Shown here in pieces: positions 7,049 to 15,548 of a stretch of DNA of 16,857 bases. A program made the translations under genes and the position numbers. The first letter of the stretch is position 1; every line of letters starts with the position of its first letter. The stretch lies in the NCBI GenBank assembly GCA_900772565.1, contig CAAHET010000182.1, forward strand, positions 1 through 16,857. Direction: 5' to 3'. This DNA is from an uncultured Faecalibacterium sp. Lineage in GTDB: Bacteria > Bacillota > Clostridia > Oscillospirales > Ruminococcaceae. Below the pieces are notes generated by a model that worked only from the letters and a program-made list of their open reading frames with translations, searched no databases and had not been told where the DNA came from.

Positions 7049-7246
7049 ATGTCAAGATCCATTTCCCGTCGTTCCTTCCTGAAAGCCGCCGGCGTGGGTG
7101 CTGCTGCGCTGGGTCTGGCCGCCTGCGGCGGCTCTTCCAGCAGCTCTACCGCAGCCAGCGCACCGGCTTCCTCCGCTGCCGCAAGCGCTGCATCCGGCTC
7201 CGGCAAGCCATGGGTCTGTGCTGCATCTATCCATTCATTTTTATGA
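7049..7246 (+). pseudogene. Extracellular sugar-binding lipoprotein, only signal peptide and linker left
   Basis: Residues 1-26 are an intact export signal: a twin-arginine-like SRRSFLKAA followed by a hydrophobic stretch and a lipobox LAAC with acceptor Cys26. A Ser/Ala-rich linker runs to about residue 53. This is how family 1 solute-binding proteins of sugar ABC importers start. A mature domain of about 400 residues should follow. Instead, at about 7200-7210 the sequence changes into permease coding sequence in another frame, and the reading frame ends after 12 unrelated residues. AGAAGGAG eight bases before the ATG is a strong ribosome-binding site, and the promoter region is intact. The gene therefore looks normal up to the junction, which implies a deletion or an assembly collapse rather than gradual decay. 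Confidence 0.85.
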
Positions 7247-7989
7247 TCTCCTCTTCCTTCAAGCCCAGCGGAGACGTTCTTTCCACGCCGCTCCAGATCA
7301 TCCCCAAAAACTTTACTCTTACTAACTTCGAGACCCTGTTCCACAACGAATTCTACGATTTCTTCAAGTGGTTCGGCAACACGGTGGTCATGACCGGGCT
7401 GACCCTGATCCTCAAGTTCTTCATCATCACCATCACCGCCTACGGCTTTGCAAAGATCAAATTCCCTGGCCGTGATGCCATCTTCCTTGTGCTGCTGGCC
7501 GGTCTGATGATCCCCAGCGACATCATGATCATGCCCCGGTACATCATCTTCAAGCAGCTGCACATCCTGAACACCATGTGGGCGCTGATTTTGCCCGCTG
7601 CCGTGGACGTCTACTTTGTGTTCCTGCTGCGGCAGGCATTCGTAGCAGTCCCCGATGCCCTGAGCGAAGCTGCCCGCATTGATGGCTGCAGCCACTTTAC
7701 CATCTACCGCCGCATCATCCTGCCGCTGTGTATGCCGCAGGTGTCCACCATGCTGCTGTTCAGCTTTGTCTGGAGCTGGAACGACTACATGGGTCCGTAT
7801 CTGTACATCTCCGACATCAACAAGCAGATGATCTCGGTTGGTATCAAGCTGTTTGCATCCGGTCTTGCACAGGATTACGGCGCACAGATGGCTGGCGCAA
7901 CGCTGGTGCTTGTGCCCGTCATCATCGCGTTCTTCCTGTGCCAGAAATACTTTGTGGAAGGCATCACCGCAGGTGCCGTGAAGGGGTGA
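7210..7989 (+). CDS. Sugar ABC transporter permease (MalG/YtcP/LplC type), N-terminus lost
   Basis: This is a 259-aa membrane protein of the binding-protein-dependent permease family, the second permease of a sugar ABC importer. It begins abruptly inside the first membrane helix (MGLCCIYPFIFMISSSFKPS). About 20 to 30 residues of cytoplasmic N-terminus and helix one appear to be missing against the usual 275-300 aa. The rest is normal, with the EAA loop EAARIDG (from E153) followed by I-LP, which docks the ATPase, and further membrane helices to the end. ATG 7210 has no Shine-Dalgarno and overlaps the broken binding-protein frame, so expression would rely on coupling. The partner permease and binding protein are absent and no ATPase gene is in the window. 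An MsmX-like shared ATPase is usual for this class. It is probably non-functional as it stands. Confidence 0.85.
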   Translation: MGLCCIYPFIFMISSSFKPSGDVLSTPLQIIPKNFTLTNFETLFHNEFYDFFKWFGNTVVMTGLTLILKFFIITITAYGFAKIKFPGRDAIFLVLLAGLMIPSDIMIMPRYIIFKQLHILNTMWALILPAAVDVYFVFLLRQAFVAVPDALSEAARIDGCSHFTIYRRIILPLCMPQVSTMLLFSFVWSWNDYMGPYLYISDINKQMISVGIKLFASGLAQDYGAQMAGATLVLVPVIIAFFLCQKYFVEGITAGAVKG

Positions 7990-7995
7990 TGCAGG

Positions 7996-8958
7996 ATGGT
8001 GCAGGATCGAGAGCTTCTGCCGCAAAGCGGGCAGTTCTACAAGGCCAATCTCCATTGCCACACCGTTCTTTCCGATGGGCACTGGACGAAAGAGCAGGTC
8101 AAGGCTGAGTACCAAAAGCGCGGTTATTCCATCGTTGCCTTTACCGACCATCGTCATTACGGCTGGCACCCGGAGCTGATGGATGCACATTTTATCCCGC
8201 TGGCCGCCTACGAGGCCGATCTGAACGAGCCGTTCCCGGCATCGGGAAGCTTTGAGCGGGTGCGCACCTACCACCTGAATTTTTACGATACTGCGCCGCA
8301 GGCGCGCAGCGGCTTTGCCGCCCTGCAGCCGCCGCAGGTCTACGGCGATCTGGATGCACTGAACGCCTTTATCACCCGGCAGAATGCAGATGGCTTCCTC
8401 TGCTGCTACAACCACCCCTACTGGTCGCTCCAATGCTATGACGATTACAAAGACCTGAAGGGCGTCTTTGCAATGGAGATCTACAACCACGGCTGTGAGC
8501 TGGATGGTCTGTACGGCTACGCGCCCCAGTCCTATGACGAGATGCTTCGTGCTTCCGGTAAGGCGCTGTTCTGTGTTGCCACGGATGACAACCACGATGC
8601 CTACGAGCCCGGCGACCCGCGCTGCGATTCCTTTGGCGGCTGGACGATGCTCAAACTGCCGGAGCTGCGCTATGACGCGGTGTTCTCCGCTTTGAAAAAA
8701 GGCAATTTCTACGCCTCCACCGGCCCGGAGCTGCGGGAGTTGTACATCCAGAACGGCCTGCTCCATGTGAAATGCAGCCCGGTGGAAAAGATCTATATGG
8801 TAACACAGGGGCGCGGCTGCAAAATGACGCTTGCCCCGGCGGGCGAGAACCGCCTGACCGAGGCCGTTTTCCCGCTGACCGGCGATGAGGGCTACATCCG
8901 GGTGGACTGCCGGGATGCTTCCGGTCATCATGCTTATTCCAACGCCTATCTCCTGTAA
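7996..8958 (+). CDS. PHP-domain metal-dependent hydrolase (CehA/McbA-like)
   Basis: This 320-aa cytoplasmic protein has the motifs of the polymerase-and-histidinol-phosphatase fold. H20 and H22 lie in NLHCHTVLSDG with D27. D51-H52 lie in FTDHRH, E73 in YEADL, H140 in NHPYW, and D197 with H200 in ATDDNH. Together they would bind two or three metal ions. The last 90 residues form a beta-rich domain after a KKGNFYASTGPEL segment, typical of CehA/McbA-type members. These enzymes hydrolyse phosphoesters or related bonds, and the natural substrate here is unknown. ATG 7996 is used, with purine-rich AAGGGG upstream; an overlapping ATG at 7989 is in the wrong frame. It follows the permease by 6 nt, so it belongs to the glycan operon. 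Confidence 0.85.
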   Translation: MVQDRELLPQSGQFYKANLHCHTVLSDGHWTKEQVKAEYQKRGYSIVAFTDHRHYGWHPELMDAHFIPLAAYEADLNEPFPASGSFERVRTYHLNFYDTAPQARSGFAALQPPQVYGDLDALNAFITRQNADGFLCCYNHPYWSLQCYDDYKDLKGVFAMEIYNHGCELDGLYGYAPQSYDEMLRASGKALFCVATDDNHDAYEPGDPRCDSFGGWTMLKLPELRYDAVFSALKKGNFYASTGPELRELYIQNGLLHVKCSPVEKIYMVTQGRGCKMTLAPAGENRLTEAVFPLTGDEGYIRVDCRDASGHHAYSNAYLL

Positions 8959-8973
8959 GAAAGGAAACCCGCT

Positions 8974-10116
8974 ATGGATGCGCAAACTTCTTATTTTTGT
9001 GCCGCGCTGGACGCTGCCGCAGAGCAGGTAAAGGAAAACATCCCGGTATTCGGGAAGGACTTTCCGCTGCCCTGCACCCGGAACGGCGTATACTCCACCG
9101 ACATCAACACCGACTGGACGCCCGGCTTTTATACCGGAATGTGCTGGCTTGCCTACGAAGCCACCGGCGAGGATGTGTTCCGCACTGCCGCGTTGCAGCA
9201 GGTGGACAGCTTTGCCGCGCGTCTGGTCCGCAACGAAAATCTTGACCACCACGACCTTGGTTTTCTGTACACACCGTCCTGCGTGGCGGGGTATCAGCTG
9301 ACCGGCAGCACGGCGGCACGGAATGCTGCACTGGAAGCCGCTGCCCGGCTGACGAAACGCTATCAGCCCACCGGACAGTTTTTGCAGGCGTGGGGGCAGA
9401 TCAATGACCGGAAGGAATACCGGCTCATCATCGACTGTCTGCTGAACCTGCCGCTGCTGTGGTGGGCGGCAGAGCAGACCGTGGAACCCCGCTATTCCGA
9501 GATCGCGCGGGCGCACACCGCAACCGCCGCAAACGTTCTGTTCCGCCCGGACGGTTCCACAAGCCACACCTGCTATATGGACCCTGTGACCGGCGAACCG
9601 GTGCGCGCCATGACGGCGCAAGGCTACCGTGCCGACAGCGCATGGGCACGCGGGCAGGCATGGGGCATCCTTGGCATGGCGCTGGCCTACCGCTTTACCC
9701 ATGAACCGGCCTATCTGGAGCAGTTCCGTGCCTGCGCTGCGTTCTTTTTGAAGCGTCTGCCGGAGGATAACGTTCCTTACTGGGATCTCATTTTCACCGA
9801 GGGCGATGAACCACGGGATTCCTCGGCGGCGGCCATTGCAGTCTGCGGCCTGTACGAAGCACTGCCCTACCTGCCCGAAGCAGAACGCGCCGCCGCACAG
9901 CAGGCCGCCGACCGCCTGCTGACTGCACTGGTGGAGCATTGTGCGGCCCCCAAACGCCCCGGCGGGGGTGTGCTGCTGCACGGTGTGTACTGCAAGGCCA
10001 GCCCTTACAATACCGTCACTGATTACGGTGTGGACGAAGCAAACCTCTGGGGCGATTATTTCTACATGGAAGCCCTGATCCGCCGCACCCGGAACTGGAG
10101 GACATATTGGGCATGA
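8974..10116 (+). CDS. ugl: Unsaturated glucuronyl hydrolase, GH88
   Basis: This 380-aa (alpha/alpha)6-barrel enzyme removes the 4,5-unsaturated uronic acid left at the non-reducing end after polysaccharide lyase action. Visible GH88 signatures are DWTPGFYTGMCWLAYEATGE, HHDLGFLYTPS, IIDCLLNLPLLWWA, DSAWARGQAWGI and PYWDLIF followed by RDSSAAAIA. D94 and D154 sit where the two catalytic aspartates of the Bacillus enzyme (D88, D149) are expected. Length matches the family. There is no signal peptide, so it acts in the cytoplasm on imported oligosaccharides. GAAAGGAA lies nine bases before the start, and the end overlaps the MFS gene by ATGA. It pairs naturally with the lyase two genes downstream. 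A GH105 role is less likely from the motifs. Confidence 0.93.
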   Translation: MDAQTSYFCAALDAAAEQVKENIPVFGKDFPLPCTRNGVYSTDINTDWTPGFYTGMCWLAYEATGEDVFRTAALQQVDSFAARLVRNENLDHHDLGFLYTPSCVAGYQLTGSTAARNAALEAAARLTKRYQPTGQFLQAWGQINDRKEYRLIIDCLLNLPLLWWAAEQTVEPRYSEIARAHTATAANVLFRPDGSTSHTCYMDPVTGEPVRAMTAQGYRADSAWARGQAWGILGMALAYRFTHEPAYLEQFRACAAFFLKRLPEDNVPYWDLIFTEGDEPRDSSAAAIAVCGLYEALPYLPEAERAAAQQAADRLLTALVEHCAAPKRPGGGVLLHGVYCKASPYNTVTDYGVDEANLWGDYFYMEALIRRTRNWRTYWA

Positions 10117-11369
10117 AACAAACGGTCTGCTCTCGCCTGCGTTCCGATGCACAGGGACAGACCCTCTATCTCCTCAGCTGGCTGGCCTATGCGTCCGCCT
10201 ATATAGGCCGCTACAATTACTCAGCCGTCATGGGTGCGATCACAGCCGAAAGCAGCCTGAGTCTCAGCGCAGCCGGTGCGGTTTCGACCGGATACTTTAT
10301 CTGCTACGCCGTGGGTCAGATCGTATTCGGCCTGCTGAGCCAGTCGGTTTCTCCCTATGCAATGATCCTGATTGGGCTGTGCGGTTCCGGTCTGTGCAAC
10401 CTTGGTGCCGGGGCGCTTTCCACTTCCTTCATGGGGCTGCTCTGGGGCGCAAACGGTCTGTTTCAGGCCATGATCTGGCCGCCCATCGTCCGTCTGTTCG
10501 CCGAAAGTATGCCGCTAATGCGCCAGAAACGCGCCTGCGTTTCTATCAACAGCACCACCCCTGCCGGAACACTGGCAGCTTATGCGCTCAGTGCCGTGCT
10601 GCTGCAATTTGCCGACTGGCATCATGTATTTTTCTCTTGCGGCGGACTGCTTCTGGGCATGGCGGCGGTATTCTGGTTTGGAACTGCCCCGCTCCGCCGG
10701 GCAACGACCTATGCTCCGCAGCCGACATTCCAGAAGCAAAAAGGCACAGGAAACGGCCCCGCAGCCCTGCTGGCAGCAGGGCTGGGCGCAATGCTGCTCC
10801 CGGTCCTCCTGCACGGCGGGCTGAAAGACGGTGTGACCAACTGGGTGCCCAGTATGATCCAGAGCAATTTCGGGATCAGCCCGGCATTTTCCGCAGCGGC
10901 TGCAATGGCGCTGCCCCTCGTCAACCTGTCGGGTGCCTACCTGTCCGGCTGGCTGAATGAGCACTGCACCCACAACGAGCTGAAAACCGCCGGGTTCCTG
11001 TTTGCGCTGGCATCCGTCTGCCTTCTGGCGCTGCCATTGGCCATGCGCACCAGCCTGCTTCTGGCGGTGCTGCTTCTGGCGGTCACGACTGCCTCCATGC
11101 TGGGCGTGAATACCATGTTCATCAACGTCATCCCCGTCAAGGCGGGTCGGCACGGCGGCGCATCCATGCTGTCCGGTACACTGAACGCCGTTACTTATCT
11201 CGGCGCAGCCGCAGCCACATGGGGGATCGGTGCTGCTGCCGAAGGCTACGGCTGGAACGCTGTATTCCTGCTCTGGCTCGTCATGGCAATGCTTGCCTTG
11301 CTGGTCAGTACGCTGCTGGCCGGGCGCTGGGGCGAATATCTCAAATCGAGCGAAGGAGGCATTTCCTGA
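10113..11369 (+). CDS. MFS transporter (OPA/UhpC-like), probable oligosaccharide carrier
   Basis: This 418-aa protein has about twelve hydrophobic helices in two six-helix halves separated by a polar loop at about residues 195-212. The early segment AYIGRYNYSAVM is typical of the organophosphate-antiporter branch of the major facilitator superfamily. Start ATG 10113 overlaps the GH88 stop (ATGA) and has TGGAGGA ten bases upstream. A TTG six bases earlier is possible but unneeded. The TGA overlaps the lyase ATG (TGATG), so translation is coupled on both sides. Its place between the hydrolase and the lyase suggests uptake of uronate-containing di- or oligosaccharides, or export of a product. 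It may be the only complete importer in the operon. Substrate not visible in sequence. Confidence 0.85.
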   Translation: MKQTVCSRLRSDAQGQTLYLLSWLAYASAYIGRYNYSAVMGAITAESSLSLSAAGAVSTGYFICYAVGQIVFGLLSQSVSPYAMILIGLCGSGLCNLGAGALSTSFMGLLWGANGLFQAMIWPPIVRLFAESMPLMRQKRACVSINSTTPAGTLAAYALSAVLLQFADWHHVFFSCGGLLLGMAAVFWFGTAPLRRATTYAPQPTFQKQKGTGNGPAALLAAGLGAMLLPVLLHGGLKDGVTNWVPSMIQSNFGISPAFSAAAAMALPLVNLSGAYLSGWLNEHCTHNELKTAGFLFALASVCLLALPLAMRTSLLLAVLLLAVTTASMLGVNTMFINVIPVKAGRHGGASMLSGTLNAVTYLGAAAATWGIGAAAEGYGWNAVFLLWLVMAMLALLVSTLLAGRWGEYLKSSEGGIS

Positions 11370-13306
11370 TGGGTGTAATGCTTTGGACACAGGATGCTGC
11401 AGCCGTGGCCGCAGAGATCCAAAAACAATGCCCGGCTTCTGCCCGCAATGCGATCGCGCGGGCAGAGGAAATCTGCCGCCGGGAATTTTTGTTCCGTGAC
11501 CACTGGGAGATGGAACCGACCCACAAGCCTGTCCGGTTTTCCGGTCCGGTTCAGTGGAATGCCGTTCCCTTCGGCGACCCGGAATGGACCTATGCGCTGA
11601 ACCGTCACACCCTCCTGCTCAATCTGGCAAAGGCGTGGTGCTTCACCGGCGAAGAGCGGTTCCGGACTGCCTTTGTGGAATTACTGACCGACTGGCTTGA
11701 CCGTGTACCCCACACGCCGGAAAGTGAACGCACCACATGGCGTACACTGGAAGCCGGTCTCCGGCCGGAAAACTGGCTGCGCGCCGTAGAATTGTTTGGC
11801 GATGCCCTGCCTGCGCCCCTGTTGGAGCGGATGAACGAAAACCTTGCCGAACACGGTGCCTTTCTGGTGCGGGAGCACAAGGCTTTTCATCGGCTGAGCA
11901 ACTGGGGTGCCATCCAGTCCCACGGACTTTTTCTGATCGGCCTGTGGCTGAACCGGAAAGACTGGCAGACCCTTGCACTGGAGCGGCTGACGGAAAACCT
12001 GCGCAATGCCGTTCTCCCGGACGGTGTGCAGTGGGAGCAAAGCCCCATGTACCACTGCGAGGTGCTGCACGCGGCAGCGGACACCCTGCTGCTGACCCGC
12101 CGCAACGGCATCGAGGTGCCGTCTGCGCTGGAAGAGACCATCCACCGGATGTTCCGTGCACTGGCCGTCTGGGTCACGCCGAAGCAGGAAATTCTGCCGC
12201 AGAGCGACAGCGACTGCATCGACGCAGGCGACCTGCTGGCACAGGGGGCGCTGCTGTTTGCAGACCCGGAGCTGGCCGCTGCTGCCGAGGGGCCGCTGTG
12301 TGAAGAAACACTCTGGGATTTTGGCGCAGATGCCCGGACAAAGCTGGATGCCCTGCCCAAACGCCGCCCGGCACAGCCTTCGCAGGCACTGGATGCCAGC
12401 GGGAACTACATCCTGCGTTCCGGCTGGGGCAGTAACGACACCTATATCCATCTGCACTGCGGCAGTCTTGGCGGCGGTCACGGTCACGCAGACCTGCTGC
12501 ATCTGGATGTATGGCATCACGGCGAGGCGGTGCTTGCGGATGCAGGCCGGTACACCTATGTAGAAGGTGCGGAACGTGCATGGTTCAAATCTCCCGCAGC
12601 GCACAACACCTTCCGGGTGGACGAAACCGATTTTACCCGGTATCGCGCCACATGGGAGTGGGCGGAAATTGCCCGCCCTCTTCCCACCGAGACCCGCTTC
12701 ACGCCGCAGGCCGATTTTCTCCGCGCCGGACATCTGGGCTATGCAGCGCAGGGCATCACGGCAGAGCGGGAGATCGTTTTTATAAAACCGGATCTCCTGA
12801 TCGGCGTTGACCGGGTCTTTGCGCCAGAGGGGGCCCGCCACACCGTCGAGCAGTTTTTTCACTTTGGAAGCGGAACACTGGAACAGGATGGTGCATCTGT
12901 CCTCTGGCAGGGAAAACAGACCTGCGCCCAGCTGCACTGGTTGGCCGGGCAATTTGCCGCCCGGTCCGCACTTCCCGCCGCACCGCTGTATAATCTGCAA
13001 ATCAGAACGCCGGTGCTTGGCCTGAAATGCCACACTAAAAGCACGGCAAGCCTGCCGTTTGTGCTCTGTCTGGGCGGGACGTGCAAGGTCGAACTGCTCC
13101 CTGTCACCGATGGCAATGGCCGTCCGCTTGCAGCGGATGCCGTGCAGGCTGTCCGCATCACCCGGAACGAGCAGAACGTTACCGTGATCTTCTGCCACAA
13201 AACAGGTGCCCATGACGCCGCGCTGCTCTGTGCAGACGGCTGTGCGGGGCACGGCAGTGTCCTTGTTTTTACTCCGCAGAGCCCGGACGGACTCTGCCTG
13301 CGCTGA
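11369..13306 (+). CDS. Heparinase II/III family polysaccharide lyase, intracellular
   Basis: This 645-aa lyase has two parts. Residues 1 to about 350 form the helical toroid domain with RLSNWGAIQSHGLFLIG (N178) and QSPMYH (Y228, H229). Residues about 395-645 form the beta-sandwich heparinase II/III domain with GSLGGGHGHADLLHLDVW (H371, H373) near its start. The Asn-Tyr-His arrangement agrees with PL12-type heparan/heparosan lyases, although PL15, PL21 or PL33 cannot be excluded. It would cleave uronate-containing chains by beta-elimination, making the unsaturated ends that GH88 removes. There is no signal peptide, so it works on short imported chains. The ATG at 11369 overlaps the MFS stop, with GAAGGAGG upstream. 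In-frame sequence left of it is inside the MFS gene. Glycosaminoglycan oligomers are the favoured substrate. Confidence 0.88.
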   Translation: MGVMLWTQDAAAVAAEIQKQCPASARNAIARAEEICRREFLFRDHWEMEPTHKPVRFSGPVQWNAVPFGDPEWTYALNRHTLLLNLAKAWCFTGEERFRTAFVELLTDWLDRVPHTPESERTTWRTLEAGLRPENWLRAVELFGDALPAPLLERMNENLAEHGAFLVREHKAFHRLSNWGAIQSHGLFLIGLWLNRKDWQTLALERLTENLRNAVLPDGVQWEQSPMYHCEVLHAAADTLLLTRRNGIEVPSALEETIHRMFRALAVWVTPKQEILPQSDSDCIDAGDLLAQGALLFADPELAAAAEGPLCEETLWDFGADARTKLDALPKRRPAQPSQALDASGNYILRSGWGSNDTYIHLHCGSLGGGHGHADLLHLDVWHHGEAVLADAGRYTYVEGAERAWFKSPAAHNTFRVDETDFTRYRATWEWAEIARPLPTETRFTPQADFLRAGHLGYAAQGITAEREIVFIKPDLLIGVDRVFAPEGARHTVEQFFHFGSGTLEQDGASVLWQGKQTCAQLHWLAGQFAARSALPAAPLYNLQIRTPVLGLKCHTKSTASLPFVLCLGGTCKVELLPVTDGNGRPLAADAVQAVRITRNEQNVTVIFCHKTGAHDAALLCADGCAGHGSVLVFTPQSPDGLCLR

Positions 13307-13340
13307 ATATTTTTACTCGACTACCGAAAGGAATATGATT

Positions 13341-15518
13341 ATGAGCAACGAAAAAAGAATGGGACGCGTGACGATTCCCACCGACCTCGATGCCGTTCCC
13401 GAAACGTTACAGCTGATGGAGCGCTGGGGTGCGGATGCCCTGCGTGACTGCGACGGCACCGAGTTCCCCAAGGAATTGAAGGATGCCGGAGCCAAGGTCT
13501 ACGCCACCTACTATACGACCCGCAAGGACAACGCATGGGCCAAGGCAAACCCCGATGAAATCCAGCAGTGCTACATCATGACGCCCTTCTATACGGCAGA
13601 GGAAAATGCGCTTTGCATCCCCCTGATGAAGGGGATCAGCCGCGAGCTGCTGAACGTCAACGACCACGACGACATCACCCGCTGGTGGGAGGTCATGGAC
13701 CGCACCACCGGCCAGCCGCTGCCCGCTGCCACATGGCACTACGATGCCGCTTCTGAAAGCGTCATTCTGGATGCACCCGCTGCCTATCACGAATATACGG
13801 TCAGCTTCCTTGCCTACCTCATCTGGGACCCTGTGCACATGTACAACTCGGTTATCAACGGCTGGACGGATGTGGAGCATCAGATCCCCTTTGATGTCCG
13901 TCAGCCCAAGACCCACAAGTACACGCTGGAACGTCTGCGCCGCTTCCTCGACACCCACCCCTATGTGGATGTGGTGCGGTTCACCACCTTCTTCCACCTG
14001 TTCACGCTGGTGTTCGATGAACTGCGCCGCGAAAAATATGTGGACTGGTACGGCTATTCGGCCTCGGTCAGCCCCTACATTCTGGAGCAGTTCGAGCGGG
14101 AGGTGGGCTACAAATTCCGCCCGGAATACATCATCGATCAGGGCTATTACAACAACCAGTACCGTGTGCCCAGCAAAGAGTTCAAGGATTTCCAGAATTT
14201 TCAGTGCCGCGAAGTCAACCGCATCATCCGTGAAATGACCGACATCGTTCACGAATACGGCAAGGAAGCCATGATGTTTCTCGGTGACCACTGGATCGGC
14301 ACCGAGCCCTTCCGCCCGGAGTTCGCTTCTTCTGGTGTGGATGCCATTGTGGGCAGTGTGGGCAACGGCTCCACCCTACGCCTGATCTCGGATATCCCCG
14401 GCGTAAAGTACACCGAGGGGCGCTTTCTGCCGTATTTCTTCCCCGATACCTTCCACAAGGGCGGCGACCCCATCCGGGAGGCCAAGGAAAACTGGGTGAC
14501 CGCCCGCCGCGCCATTCTGCGCAGCCCCATCGACCGCATCGGTTACGGCGGCTACCTCAAGCTGGCCTGCGAGTTCCCGGAGTTTTTGACCTATGTGGAA
14601 AGCGTCTGCGATGAATTCCGCGAGCTGTACACTAATATCAAGGGCACAACGCCCTATTGCAGCAAGACCGTTGCCGTGCTGAACTGCTGGGGCAAGACTC
14701 GCGCATGGGGCTGTCACATGGTTCACCATGCCCTGTACCAGAAGCAGAATTACAGCTATGCGGGTGTCATCGAGGCACTGTCCGGTGCGCCGTTCGATGT
14801 GAAGTTCATCAGCTTTGACGACATCAAGGCCGACCCCAAGGTACTGGATGGTGTAGATGTGCTTCTGAATGTCGGCGATGGCGACACGGCGCATACCGGC
14901 GGCATCGTCTGGGAGGATGCAGAAATCTCTTCCGCCATCCGGGGCTTTGTGCAGCGCGGCGGCGGCTTCATCGGTGTTGGTGAGCCGGGCGGCCACCCGT
15001 ATCAGGGCCGTTATCTCCAGCTTGCCAGCGTGCTGGGCGTGGAAAAGGAGACCGGCTTCACCCTCAATTACGATAAATACAACTGGGACGAACACCGCGA
15101 CCACTTTATTCTGGCAGACTGCCCTGACCACGCTGTGGACTTTGGCGAAGGCAAAAAGAGCATCTTTGCACTGGAAGGCACCGAGATCCTGATTCAGAAG
15201 GAGAAGGAAGTGCAGATGGCTGTCCACGAATACGGAAAGGGACGCGGCGTTTATATCAGCGGACTGCCGTACAGTTTTATCAATAATCGCGTACTGCATC
15301 GGGCCATCCTCTGGGCTGCACACGATGAGGAGAGCCTGCACCGCTGGTTCAGCTCCAACTATAACGTAGAATTGCACGCCTACGTCAAAAACGGCAAATA
15401 CTGCGTGGTGAACAATACCTACGAGCCGCAGGACACCACCGTTTACACCGGCGACGGCAGCAGCTTTGCGCTGCATCTGGATGCCAACGAGATCAAATGG
15501 TACAACATGGAAGGTTGA
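13341..15518 (+). CDS. lnpA: GH112 phosphorylase (galacto-N-biose/lacto-N-biose, or galactosyl-rhamnose)
   Basis: This 725-aa enzyme belongs to GH112, which phosphorolyses beta-galactosyl disaccharides to galactose-1-phosphate plus the acceptor sugar. It opens GRVTIPTDLD, then ERWGADALRDCDGTEFP, the family N-terminal signature. D316 in GDHWIG lies close to the general acid D313 of the Bifidobacterium longum enzyme. A Rossmann-like glutaminase-type domain with VGEPGGHPYQGRYLQLA and a C-terminal beta domain follow, and length fits the usual 720-750 aa. ATG 13341 is favoured over ATG 13335 because AGGA (13329-13332) is then eight bases away. It is cytoplasmic. The acceptor could be GalNAc or GlcNAc (mucin core, milk-type chains) or rhamnose (Gal-beta-1,4-Rha). 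Sequence inspection alone does not decide this. Its partners for HexNAc kinase and galT/galE are not in the window. Confidence 0.9.
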   Translation: MSNEKRMGRVTIPTDLDAVPETLQLMERWGADALRDCDGTEFPKELKDAGAKVYATYYTTRKDNAWAKANPDEIQQCYIMTPFYTAEENALCIPLMKGISRELLNVNDHDDITRWWEVMDRTTGQPLPAATWHYDAASESVILDAPAAYHEYTVSFLAYLIWDPVHMYNSVINGWTDVEHQIPFDVRQPKTHKYTLERLRRFLDTHPYVDVVRFTTFFHLFTLVFDELRREKYVDWYGYSASVSPYILEQFEREVGYKFRPEYIIDQGYYNNQYRVPSKEFKDFQNFQCREVNRIIREMTDIVHEYGKEAMMFLGDHWIGTEPFRPEFASSGVDAIVGSVGNGSTLRLISDIPGVKYTEGRFLPYFFPDTFHKGGDPIREAKENWVTARRAILRSPIDRIGYGGYLKLACEFPEFLTYVESVCDEFRELYTNIKGTTPYCSKTVAVLNCWGKTRAWGCHMVHHALYQKQNYSYAGVIEALSGAPFDVKFISFDDIKADPKVLDGVDVLLNVGDGDTAHTGGIVWEDAEISSAIRGFVQRGGGFIGVGEPGGHPYQGRYLQLASVLGVEKETGFTLNYDKYNWDEHRDHFILADCPDHAVDFGEGKKSIFALEGTEILIQKEKEVQMAVHEYGKGRGVYISGLPYSFINNRVLHRAILWAAHDEESLHRWFSSNYNVELHAYVKNGKYCVVNNTYEPQDTTVYTGDGSSFALHLDANEIKWYNMEG

Positions 15519-15548
15519 TTTTGATAAAATATAAAAGGAGAGCCACGG

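Noticed and set aside
6892..7209. In-frame extension upstream of the permease that would give a 365-aa protein.
   Set aside because: It reads through the operator/promoter region and, out of frame, through the binding-protein signal peptide; the residues are arginine-rich nonsense.
10107..10112. A TTG start six bases upstream of the MFS ATG.
   Set aside because: It would be only four bases from the Shine-Dalgarno; ATG 10113 overlaps the previous stop as ATGA and has better spacing.
6997..10152. A 1051-codon open frame on the minus strand, antisense to the permease, PHP and GH88 genes.
   Set aside because: It mirrors GC-biased codon use of three well-recognised plus-strand genes, has low-complexity Gln/His/Gly-rich sequence, crosses the deletion junction and shows no domain.
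11219..11368. A 50-residue N-terminal extension of the lyase.
   Set aside because: It lies within the end of the MFS gene in another frame; the ATG at 11369 has a GAAGGAGG site and overlaps the MFS stop.
13206..13340. A longer GH112 start inside the lyase gene, and ATG 13335.
   Set aside because: The upstream part overlaps the lyase C-terminus in another frame, and ATG 13335 is too close to AGGA; ATG 13341 has normal spacing and precedes the conserved family start.
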